DNA of 64,000 nt from Schizochytrium sp. TIO01 (lineage: Eukaryota > Sar > Bigyra > Thraustochytrida > Thraustochytriidae). The stretch spans positions 1,486,600 to 1,550,599 of the forward strand of contig SMSO01000031.1 of assembly GCA_004764695.1 (NCBI GenBank), given 5' to 3'. Under the pieces are notes generated by a model. It had not been told where the DNA came from. It ran no database searches and worked only from the letters and a program-made list of their open reading frames with translations. Shown here piece by piece: positions 46,440 to 55,365 of the stretch; the stretch's first letter is position 1; each line of letters begins with the position of its first letter. Made by a program: the position numbers and the translations under genes.

Positions 46440-46912
46440 ATTTGCATTTGCATTTGCTGTTGGAATTGCTGTTGAATCTGCTGCTGCATCTGTTGCTGGA
46501 GTTGTTGTTTCATTTGTTGTTGAACCTGCTGTTGCATCTGCTGCTGTCCTGGATTCGGCTGGGCTTGTATTCGCTCATGCAGCATGGCTGCTAAAGACGA
46601 CGCATCAAACTGGGGCACCATTTGCAATTGTCTAATATGGCCCTGACTTTGATTGATGCTCTGGTTCTGTAGCAAAGCCTGGCCCTGGCCCTGACCCTGG
46701 AATTGGGTTTGACCTTGGGCTTGAACTGGGCCGTGGAGGCCCTGATCCTGCAGAAGCGGAGACGACTGCTGCGGTGTCCGATGTTGCGTCCATGCTGAGG
46801 CCAGTGCAGGGATTCCACGCAAACTGAACGCCTGTAGACTTGCCAGAGCAGATGCCGCCGCGGGAGACCCAGAGTCCGAAGACGGACTGCCCGAGGGCCC
46901 CTCCCCGCGCAT
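43348..46912 (-). CDS. Q-rich nuclear protein with Sgf11-like, PHD and ZZ zinc fingers
   Basis: Two overlapping minus-strand frames appear to be one gene. The first runs from the ATG at 46912 for about 541 residues, largely Gln/Pro/Lys repeats of activation-domain type. The second continues to 43348 and opens only with TTG. Removing 45250-45289 (GT...AG on the minus strand) joins them in frame into about 1174 residues. The second half has a C-x2-C-x7-RFA-x-HLE-x-C finger (about 44365-44435), the signature of Sgf11/ATXN7L3 of the SAGA deubiquitinase module, with an Arg-rich tail after it. A C4HC3 PHD finger (43788-44008) and a ZZ-type finger (43575-43682; C-x2-C, C-x2-C, C-x2-C) follow. PHD fingers read histone tails and ZZ fingers occur in Ada2 and p300. 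A chromatin or SAGA-related role is inferred. The alternative is two genes or a frameshift. Confidence 0.75.
45250..45289 (-). other. Possible 40-base intron (or frameshift point)
   Basis: On the minus strand it starts GTAGTATCC and ends GGCTCAG. Excision joins codon AAT to CCG and restores one continuous frame; a 37-base version starting at the next GTATCC works equally. The window in which the frame must change is about 45152-45290. No other intron evidence is available here. Confidence 0.35.
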
Positions 46913-48880
46913 GCTCGCGCTAGGAACTGCCGCGAGGGCGGAGCGAAAGAACGAAGGACCTTCTTCTGCTGAGCGATGGTTATTTCATTTTTATGTTTTC
47001 TTTTTCTTTTTATTCATAAAAAATATTTCATTTCTCGTCATTCGTTTGTTCTCTGTCTTTTTTCTTTTCTTCTCTTTCATTCCTTTTCATTCCTTGTCTT
47101 CTTTACCATGTTCTTCCTCATTCTTCTTCTGCTTCTTCTGAATTCCCATTCTCATTTTTAAAGTTTCCTTTGTTTTCTTTCTTCAAGATTTTCAAGAACG
47201 GATGCTCTGTGCTTCACCCTTCCAATTGGGAGCATTGTGAGTGCGAGAAGCTCGTCAAGAAGGTATTTAGTTGAGCTCATCGCTTGATAAAGGCTTGGAG
47301 CTTGAAGATACTATACAGATTCACTCACTTGATTATTTCTTCATGATCCCCAAGGGTTGAGAAGTAAATCACTTGTAAGGATTAAGTCTGATTCGTCTGG
47401 CTTTCCTTTATCTGATTTGGGAGAAGTGATTTAGTAGACTTCGAAACAACAGTCCATTAGAAGGTAGTCTGGTTTGCCATGACCTGAAACAGAAAGCAGA
47501 GCTCGTGATCTATCGAAGAAGCTTAAACATGACAACGTAGTCAAGCTGCTCAAGCTAAACTTTATTTGCTGACTGTGTGAGGAATCAGAGGTCACTTGAA
47601 AACTGTCTAGGGTAAAATCAAATCGCACGGTATCGCGCATTGACACCTGAAGATTTCAAATATCACTCAATTCAGCTATGAATCCTCACGAGTCTCTCTT
47701 TGGTGGTATGAAGCACTCTTATCGTTATGGGGAATTTTAGTTCGTCTATGGTTTTGAAGATCGACGACTGCGACATCATTGAGCTCTTTACCTACAGCAG
47801 TCCTATGCTGAAAACTCCGAAACGTTGTTTGGGCTTGGATTCTTCAAAGAGCTCGAGAAATGACCCAATCCCTATTCCAGACACTGGCAATTAGAAAATC
47901 CACTGTGAGAGAATCTTGTCCATACGAATAGGGTGATTTCGGGAAACAGGGGAAGCAATTCTCCAATTTGTAGATGAAAGCTGGGCCTTTGAAATTAGAC
48001 CTTTGCCACTAGTTACCACAACTTCTTTCGTTTTTACTGGAAATCGTTGTACTTCACTTGAAACTCCTCTTAGGTAATGAATGATCAGGATTGGATGCAC
48101 CAGTGCCAGCCTAATTAGGTCACACGAATTTAGTAGTACCAACTCATTCGTTTAATCTGATACAAATGATAATTTTTCCCTCTGTTGCCTATCAACCTCA
48201 CTACTTTTCTATATCTTCTTTGGAGTTGGTGTTTTCAAGAGCGCCCCATTATGGCACCATGTCTACTTACGCCACAGTGCCCTCAGAATTTCAACTCTCT
48301 CTCATCTTGACAGTTTTGGATTAGCATTCCAGTCGTTCTCAAGACGCCCATCATGCATAAAGTGGAATTTCGCCTCTCCAAGAAGAAAGTAGATTTCCTT
48401 TGCACATGGATGATAACGGAGCTCTAAAGATGCAAAAACTCTCGTCACTCCTTCGCATGAATGACATAAGTTCCTAGCGAAGTAGCAAATCGTCGTGCCC
48501 GAGCGTTAGGCCTTTTAGCGCACATTAGTCCTCTTTCCTTCAGTTAATCCTCATTGTGTTCTTAGACTCACTCTAATTCCTTTAGAACACGACCAGCGAA
48601 GATAAGCAGGCTTTAACCCATGGGTTGATGCTATGTACAATATATGCAGTGATTTGTTAACAGAGCATATGAGTAGAAGCTACATAGCTATCCCAGTAAG
48701 AGTGTGAGGTGGCGGCAACGTTGGCGGAAGATGAAGGAATATCTGAAGAGTTCGAGTTGAGGGGCCCTGCAGAGCGCGAACTTGGTGAAGAAGGCCAACA
48801 AAAGAGGCTGAGATCAGAACATACCAGATCACCAGAAATCAGAAGTCGTGGCAAAAAAGTCGTAGCTAGGTTTTTAGAAA
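46913..48880. other. Intergenic with pyrimidine-rich tract
   Basis: A T/C-rich stretch at about 46975-47190 (purine-rich on the minus strand) lies directly upstream of the Q-rich gene and may be part of its leader or promoter. Short open frames elsewhere have no recognisable features. Confidence 0.5.
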
Positions 48881-49510
48881 ATGGCAATGTGGGTAGCAAG
48901 CAGTGGTTCAAGGAGTACCGGAAAGCTCAAGCGTATCTTGGCGCTCGTATCGCTTGTCGTATTGGTGCTGGTGGCGTTGAATGTGGATGCTGTCAAGGCT
49001 GAGGAAATTGATGCCGTTAATGTGGGCAGTGATCAAATTTCGGACGATGATGAAGGAATCCAGGTTGACGATGATGCTGAAGAACACCAAATTGGAGAAC
49101 CTGCTGCAGAAGCCGACGCCGATGAACAGCAGCAGGAGGTTAGCGCAGCCGAGGTTGAGAGACTTCAGAAACTATTTGCAAAGCTCTCACCTGAGTGCAA
49201 TGAAGAGGTGAAGCTTGCCTACACGGAAGGCAAGGAGGTTTCTGACGAATGCAAACAGGAGGTCCAGATGATCATGCAGCAAGAAGCAACCCAGCAGGGC
49301 AAGCCCAAGAAGCCCCGCTCGGACCTCCCTGACCCCACTGGTACCATTGTTGGCTTTGCTGTTCTTCTTGTCGCCGGCCTGGTAGCTTGGGGAGTCTACG
49401 CTCAGAAGAACATTATCTCTAAGATGCCTGAGTCCAAGCCCAAGAAGATCAGCAAGCAGAAGCAGCAGAAGCTGCGCATGAAGGAGCAGCGCAACGCTGG
49501 AATCCAGTAA
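48881..49510 (+). CDS. Small secretory-pathway membrane protein of unknown function
   Basis: 209 residues. The N-terminus has a basic patch (GKLKR) and a hydrophobic stretch of about 18 residues ending VDAVKA, a signal peptide or anchor. A very acidic segment rich in Asp, Glu and Gln follows (about residues 42-90). Next is a short helical region with two Cys (PEC and DEC, 22 residues apart). A Pro-rich hinge (PRSDLPDP) leads into a transmembrane segment at about residues 152-170 (FAVLLVAGLVAWGVYA) and a strongly basic Lys-rich tail. Topology would be an acidic lumenal domain and a basic cytosolic tail, as in ER membrane or translocon-associated proteins. The family is not recognised. Codon bias in the 3' half resembles highly expressed genes. 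Confidence 0.75.
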   Translation: MAMWVASSGSRSTGKLKRILALVSLVVLVLVALNVDAVKAEEIDAVNVGSDQISDDDEGIQVDDDAEEHQIGEPAAEADADEQQQEVSAAEVERLQKLFAKLSPECNEEVKLAYTEGKEVSDECKQEVQMIMQQEATQQGKPKKPRSDLPDPTGTIVGFAVLLVAGLVAWGVYAQKNIISKMPESKPKKISKQKQQKLRMKEQRNAGIQ

Positions 49511-51027
49511 ATATGCACTCCTAGGCTGCGCACGCTGTTCTGCTCTTTCATTCCTTGCCCTGTCCTGCCTTTGCTTTATCATGCTAAACGTTGCCCCGTC
49601 TCTGTCTCTGTGAGTTATACGGAAAGGAGCATTAATAGCGCGAACATCACATCACAGCAATAGAATTTCTTATTGATTTTTGCGAAGGGTCGTGCAGGGC
49701 ATAGAGACAACACATACCAGTAAGCCTTTAGAGGTTCTCTCACCTATTAAGGTAGCGTGTGCTCTTTGATGCGAATACCAAAAGGTTTTCCTCATTCTTG
49801 ACACTGTCACTTATATTAGCCTGAGTAGGATATTTCTCATATACACTTTCACCATTTTTATATAAACTAATAAGATCATTAGAAAGATGGAATGTAAACG
49901 AAGTTCCTCATAATTTGTGATTCTAGTACCTCTTTTAATAAAGCAATTCCCCGTAAACAAACTTACATTTGCTCATCTTAGGAAAGTTTCCTTTGTCAAA
50001 TCAGTCAAAGTCGATTTTTTTTTTTTTTAAATCTCAATCTCAATCCAAATCCGATTTTGTTCGATATTTCCTATCCTAAATTTGATAACTCTCTAATGAA
50101 TACAAACTGGAGCGATTTCGGCAATGCCATGGGTTTAAGAAACAATATTCTTTAGAGAAGCAAGACTGTTTACAAATGGGCGTATAATTCCTAACTTTGG
50201 CAAGATACCTCTTCTACTATGTCCTCGTAGATCACGTTGTATTGATCTAAACATTCTCCACCAAAGCAGCTATTCCATTAAACCTCCCTCCCTGGCATTT
50301 GCTGTGAGGCGCCACATTTGGCTGTTCTATCTACTGCCAAGCAGGCAACCTTTTCTTTTCAAAGAAAATTACTATAAAGGAATGCTGTTCAAGAGTAGGT
50401 AGGGTATCCACGGGGAAATGCCTGCGACAATTTTGATAGTGGCACGATATTCACATCATACTGCAAAGAGATGCATAGGATCTTCAACGACAGCACCCGA
50501 TTTAATCTTTGTCTAGCGATTCTTTCTTTGTTTCTTTCTTTTTTTCAATTTTAAAAATAAAACATAACAAATAAAGTTAATTGCTATGATAACGTCGTGT
50601 ATTAAAACAGCTCTAGTGGTACATACAGAGTACTATAGTAGTCTAAGTGCTGAAAAGAAAGGCAAACGGAGTCTTTATACCTCGAAAATAGCCAAAGAGA
50701 GTTGATTTTTCCCTTGCAGACCGTTTGATTTTCTCAAACAAATCCCTCTGCGCGCTTTGTTTGACGCAAACCAAGGGTGCTCGCGTTCCCTGCGCAGTCG
50801 CCCTCCCCGCTCAGCAGCTTCGGCGCAGCTACGAACAATAAGTCGCGGAGGTTGCGACCGGGCAGTGCTCTCTTTGCTGCGAAAGCAAAGTAGCCTCTGC
50901 CAGATAGGGATACTACATAAATTCAACCCCAGAACCTGAGATTCGCGCTCCTGAAAACAAGTTCAGGTCACGCGCGTTCTATTTTTAAGGGGCCCCTCGA
51001 GTGAAATCTCTTGTGCAAAACACCGCC
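49511..51027. other. Intergenic
   Basis: AT-rich, with a T run near 50017-50028 and no gene seen. I looked for TTAA-flanked inverted repeats that would mark a piggyBac element around the next gene and found none convincing. Confidence 0.5.
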
Positions 51028-54000
51028 ATGGCGTACCTGCTAGAATGCGATGGAGAGTCTGCTGTGAAGATTGCGATTTCCACAGCTTCAAGAACCATTG
51101 GTGGTCAACAAGATGAACTCGACGAAGTCCGTCGAGACATTTTGGGCACTTCAGAAGGTCATAAAAGACGTCAAGAACAACACCAGCACGGGAAAGAAAC
51201 CGTTGAAGGGTCTGAAGAGGTTCTTGGTCCTGACGAAAAACCACAATGGGAATATGAAAGTCCCGGGGAGAATGGCCAAAGCTATTTTGGACCCTTGCCG
51301 ACTCGCAATAGAGCCGAGGGACAAACCCCTAAGATTCTCTACAATGCTGCAAACTGGCAACTGCTTGAAAAGGCAACCCAAGAGGCAGAGGTGATCTTAA
51401 AACGCGTGAAAGACTACCTTGGAGTAGATTCACAAATCCCGCTCACGGCCTTGCAAGCTTTTGCTGCCGCTACCCCTCCTGAGTTCTTTCGAGCGCTCAT
51501 CAACCGAATCAATCATGATGGGGTTAAAGTTTCCTTCAAAATGTTGGTCGGGTTTCTCAGGGTGGAGCTCCTGCTTCGTTTCTACCGTATATCTGCAGAG
51601 GATTTCAGACGTTTTCGCCGATATCATCAGGATACCCCAGACAGGTTCCATCACCAAATGTTCTGTAGTGAAATGGACAGTCTTCAGGATGACACAAGTC
51701 TTCTGCAACCCCAAAATCTAGAGGCGAATGACTCTAATGAAAATCTTCTCTCCGCCATGGCTCGCATGCAGATGGACTCAAGTGAACACTGGCGTAAATT
51801 ATTCTTTGTCCGGAATTGCACCTGGACGGTTCTTGACTACGACATTGTTCCGGCATTGCCCAATTCACAAAAGAGCCGTGTTGAAGGCTCAAAACTGAAA
51901 CAGCAACACGAGTTTGATCGAGCACACCTGGTGACAAGCGCAGCCTCCCAACTTATATTGTGTGGCAACTTAATTCCACCCAGCTCTTCCGGAGATGTAA
52001 TGGCCTCAATAGAAAGTGTTTTGGCGTCTCTAGGCGAGGGAAGTGAGACATCAACCTCTGATTGCAACTCGCTAGAGCCGTTATCACATGGCTCTGAGCC
52101 TCGGGCTTTCCCAGTCACCTTCATCGACCACAGTTTTTTTGATTTTCTACGGGAGACGGAGCCTAATCTCACACCTCACGTTCTTATGAAGCAACTGGCC
52201 TCACAAAAGATAAAGGTCATTGGTACTATTGGTGACACTGGCAAAGCTTTTCCCTTTGAGGAGTCAGACAGTTTTCCTGTAAGTGCCACACTGCAAGAAA
52301 ACAAACCTGTGATTGCATCACATGGTCAAGCCGCATCTTTCCAAGCTTACGACTCTAACTCAACGCAATCAGCATATTTGGTTCGACTTAAGCAGCATGG
52401 CACGAGACGACTTTATACATCGTTACCTCTATTTCAAACAAATGACTGGGTCTTTGAGGCAAACGGTGTTCACATGAACAGTCCTTCCATCCCACGACTG
52501 CCCCATCAATCACCCATGGATAGTCTATCTCACACAGTGGACTCCGACGAGGAGAGATGGGACCGTATGCTTGCAGAGGTCAGAGAGCGCGTGTACATTA
52601 TGGCCAGCTCTAAAGGCTCGGAAGACTGGCAACTTGCCGAGAAGTTCCGTGCCACAGAGCTGGTAACGTTTGCAATTATTAATTGTTTGAAAGCAGACTT
52701 TTTGAGTGATCCGAATCTTCAAGATTTGCACATTTGTGCCAAAAAGGCAGCATGTCTGCATTCAACAGTTGAGGTAGGTACCGACAGCAGGTTGGTAGAG
52801 AAGGTGAACAACAACAAGAGCACTGGGGAGGAGCCTTTGCATGACTCCATAGATGAAGCCACTGCTCCGCAGGTTGTCTCTAAAAGCACCAAAGCAGCAC
52901 CGAGTTACTGGACCGACCGAGGGAGCCTTTGGACAAAGGCCAAGCTAATTGACGAAGCAAATCGACTTAACATTGTGCCTGCTGATGATTTCGACAAACT
53001 TACAAAGAAGCAGCTAGCGGTCATTCTTGCAACTTACTACAAAGACCATGAGGATGCCATGAGTGACAAAGAGTCACCAAGCACCACAACCGAAGCAATG
53101 GGATCGAAGAAACGAGCGCGATCGTCGCGCGCAGCATTAGAACAGTATTCCGAAAGGCGCACAAGGAAGCAAGCCCGAACTCAAACGGATGAAGAATTAG
53201 ATCAAGGCGTCGATATTACCGAAGGCTCCAATGAACAGGGTGGTGTCACAAAGCCTGGAGCAAATAACGAGGAGTTTCTCCCTGATTCTTTACAGGGTCG
53301 TCAGAAGTCCTTCCTTCGTCATCTTGTCCCTTGCTGGTTCCCTGAAAAGCGGGATATAAAAGGTGACTTTCAGAGCGACTCTTTTGATATGGGTAGACTT
53401 GTTAACTTTCTGCAGCAATGCCAAAGTTATCCAAAGTATCATTGCCATGCAGTGCATGATGGTGGTTTGATGATTCGCCGTGACGTTAAGTTCATGGCAA
53501 GCTCAGTCGACAAAATCGCAATTCTCTCTCGGGAAGTTTCTTCAGATGATTCACCAACCCATTTTGTTGTGCCCATCCATGTTCATGATGTGATAAACGA
53601 AAAAGCATTAAAATCTATTAAGGCCAGCGCTCAGAAATATGGCGCTGTTTCTGAGACAAGGGCTGAGGAATCCTCTTTTGAAAACCTTATCAGCAACCCC
53701 CAGACACGAACTCAAATATTGCATCAGGCATCTCTACTAGATGTAGACTACAGTATGCTTATGTTGACTGCAGGTGGTACAATACAGCAAGTTGTTCTCG
53801 TAGAGGTTCCCACGTCGACTCGCCTGTCCTGGCTGGATCTCTTGCGTAGACTGCAAGTCGAGTACATGAATTTTGCCTATGAAGAGGATAATAGTCCTCA
53901 TGAAGAACGTTCGTGTCCACCTTTGGTCCAGAGGTCAGGGGTATTGGCTAGTTCTCCCATCTACGGGTATGCAAGAGACCACTACACTATAGACCAACAA

Positions 54001-54918
54001 CTGCAGCTCTGGCTCGCGCACCAAGCAGATGTCATTAAAAATGGCACACCACCCCCATGTCAGACGTTTTTGCCGCTTATTGCCCACGCCTGGAACAAAG
54101 TTATTGGGGGTGCTGATGAGACACGCAAGTCTCTTGTCATCAGCCGATCATATTCGCACTTGGCAGGAAAGGATTCTCATCGCTGGATAATAACGTTGGG
54201 ATATATCATATACAATGCCTATCGTATATATCAGTTGCAGAACGTACCTTCTCATGCTGGGCCTACTCCACATGTTGGAAATCCGGTAAGCACCTTTGAT
54301 GGTTTCCTGGATGAACTTCATGAATCGCTCAATGAAGCCGGGCTTCACCATTTGTTTCCAGAGCTGCGAAAAGACATTGACGGGGTAGTTCCGTCTATTC
54401 CAGCCAGTGTGAATGAGGCAATAGATTCGCTTCGGGTTGGAGAATCAGAAGTCCTGGATACTAGTTCTGACAAAGCTGTGCAGACATTACCAGGAGTTCC
54501 AGTACCCCCTGAAGTACAGAACGACCCTGGTACAGAGGTAGCTTTGCCTGGCGGGTCCACCAGCGACGAGGTGGTGGCTCCAGGGGGGCGCAAGTATAAA
54601 AAGATTCTTGAATACAACTCTAATTCGGCACTTCGACAGATGCGCCTCGATAAATCACTTAAACATCACCGCCTTCAGTGGACTGCCTCGAGTAAAGGTG
54701 GCACAGCTCAACGAAGATGTATTCTGTGTTGTAAGGACTGCCGACAGCATAAACCGCACAAGGATCGCAACCCGCGTGTTACGAGTTTCTACTGCTCAGT
54801 TTGCAAAGTAAGCTTGTGTCGAAAAGTCTGTTTCGATGAATTTCACCGTTTAGAGAAACTGACTATTCTCCCATGCCAAGGGGGGCCTGCAGCGACCTCC
54901 AAGCAGAGCGCCCCGTAA
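51028..54918 (+). CDS. piggyBac transposase-related protein with large insertion (possibly domesticated)
   Basis: 1296 residues from the ATG at 51028. An N-terminal helical region with FFRALINRIN-type sequence resembles the DDE_Tnp_1_7 (piggyBac) family. Candidate catalytic aspartates are D270 or D272 (VLDYDIVP), D367 (FIDHSFF, followed by IKVIGTIGDTGKAFP, the family's GT-x-R-x-N-x2-P region) and D1030 (GGADETRK, followed by the W/NAY-x-IY helix at about 1050-1070). The C-terminus (about 1231-1275) is a cysteine-rich finger with C-x2-C, C-x2-C and LC-x3-CF-x2-FH, typical of piggyBac. Between D367 and D1030 lie about 660 residues instead of the usual 100 or so. This part contains a SAP-like helix-extension-helix (about 631-671) and a basic nuclear-signal-like stretch (about 694-718). 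Most piggyBac transposases are near 600 residues. Intact length and absence of visible ends suggest a host gene. Confidence 0.65.
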   Translation: MAYLLECDGESAVKIAISTASRTIGGQQDELDEVRRDILGTSEGHKRRQEQHQHGKETVEGSEEVLGPDEKPQWEYESPGENGQSYFGPLPTRNRAEGQTPKILYNAANWQLLEKATQEAEVILKRVKDYLGVDSQIPLTALQAFAAATPPEFFRALINRINHDGVKVSFKMLVGFLRVELLLRFYRISAEDFRRFRRYHQDTPDRFHHQMFCSEMDSLQDDTSLLQPQNLEANDSNENLLSAMARMQMDSSEHWRKLFFVRNCTWTVLDYDIVPALPNSQKSRVEGSKLKQQHEFDRAHLVTSAASQLILCGNLIPPSSSGDVMASIESVLASLGEGSETSTSDCNSLEPLSHGSEPRAFPVTFIDHSFFDFLRETEPNLTPHVLMKQLASQKIKVIGTIGDTGKAFPFEESDSFPVSATLQENKPVIASHGQAASFQAYDSNSTQSAYLVRLKQHGTRRLYTSLPLFQTNDWVFEANGVHMNSPSIPRLPHQSPMDSLSHTVDSDEERWDRMLAEVRERVYIMASSKGSEDWQLAEKFRATELVTFAIINCLKADFLSDPNLQDLHICAKKAACLHSTVEVGTDSRLVEKVNNNKSTGEEPLHDSIDEATAPQVVSKSTKAAPSYWTDRGSLWTKAKLIDEANRLNIVPADDFDKLTKKQLAVILATYYKDHEDAMSDKESPSTTTEAMGSKKRARSSRAALEQYSERRTRKQARTQTDEELDQGVDITEGSNEQGGVTKPGANNEEFLPDSLQGRQKSFLRHLVPCWFPEKRDIKGDFQSDSFDMGRLVNFLQQCQSYPKYHCHAVHDGGLMIRRDVKFMASSVDKIAILSREVSSDDSPTHFVVPIHVHDVINEKALKSIKASAQKYGAVSETRAEESSFENLISNPQTRTQILHQASLLDVDYSMLMLTAGGTIQQVVLVEVPTSTRLSWLDLLRRLQVEYMNFAYEEDNSPHEERSCPPLVQRSGVLASSPIYGYARDHYTIDQQLQLWLAHQADVIKNGTPPPCQTFLPLIAHAWNKVIGGADETRKSLVISRSYSHLAGKDSHRWIITLGYIIYNAYRIYQLQNVPSHAGPTPHVGNPVSTFDGFLDELHESLNEAGLHHLFPELRKDIDGVVPSIPASVNEAIDSLRVGESEVLDTSSDKAVQTLPGVPVPPEVQNDPGTEVALPGGSTSDEVVAPGGRKYKKILEYNSNSALRQMRLDKSLKHHRLQWTASSKGGTAQRRCILCCKDCRQHKPHKDRNPRVTSFYCSVCKVSLCRKVCFDEFHRLEKLTILPCQGGPAATSKQSAP

Positions 54919-55365
54919 TTATTTCCGCAATAAGGCCGGTCCCACTTTCACTTAATAGATGGCCTTTCTTCTCATTAAAAGTAACGTTCTATAAAGACAC
55001 TACCATGGTTGGTAGATCCAGTAATGATGATTCCTTCTCTCGAATGTCCAGAACCTTTTCCGAATAGTATTAACCCAAGCTAAACCAGTACTAATTTTTC
55101 CAAAATAATTGACCGTGTTCTATATTAATTTGATCTTCTGTTTTCCTCTGCACACCACATCGGAAATTGTAGTAATATCTTTTGAAAGAAGAAAACGGAC
55201 GAATCAAGGAATAAAATTTAAAATTTGTTATAGACGTACAGCTAGAAATTGTACAACAACAACAATAACAACAGAAATGATCACCTACTTGAATTCCACC
55301 CCTTCTACACTTGTTTAAGTAATAAAAATAGACAATGTCGAATTGCACGTATTCTCTTCAAGGGT
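54919..55365. other. Convergent 3' flanks
   Basis: AT-rich space between the piggyBac-like gene and the MFS gene, which face each other. No gene seen. Confidence 0.6.

Noticed and set aside
45583-46635. 350-codon Val/Ala/Leu-rich plus-strand ORF opposite the Gln-rich region
   Set aside because: It mirrors CAG/CAA/CCA-type repeats of the real gene. The apparent hydrophobic protein is an artefact.
48613-55075. TTAACCC at about 48613 and 55069 as possible piggyBac element ends
   Set aside because: Both are in the same orientation rather than inverted, the interval would include the unrelated gene at 48881, and no longer inverted repeat is visible.
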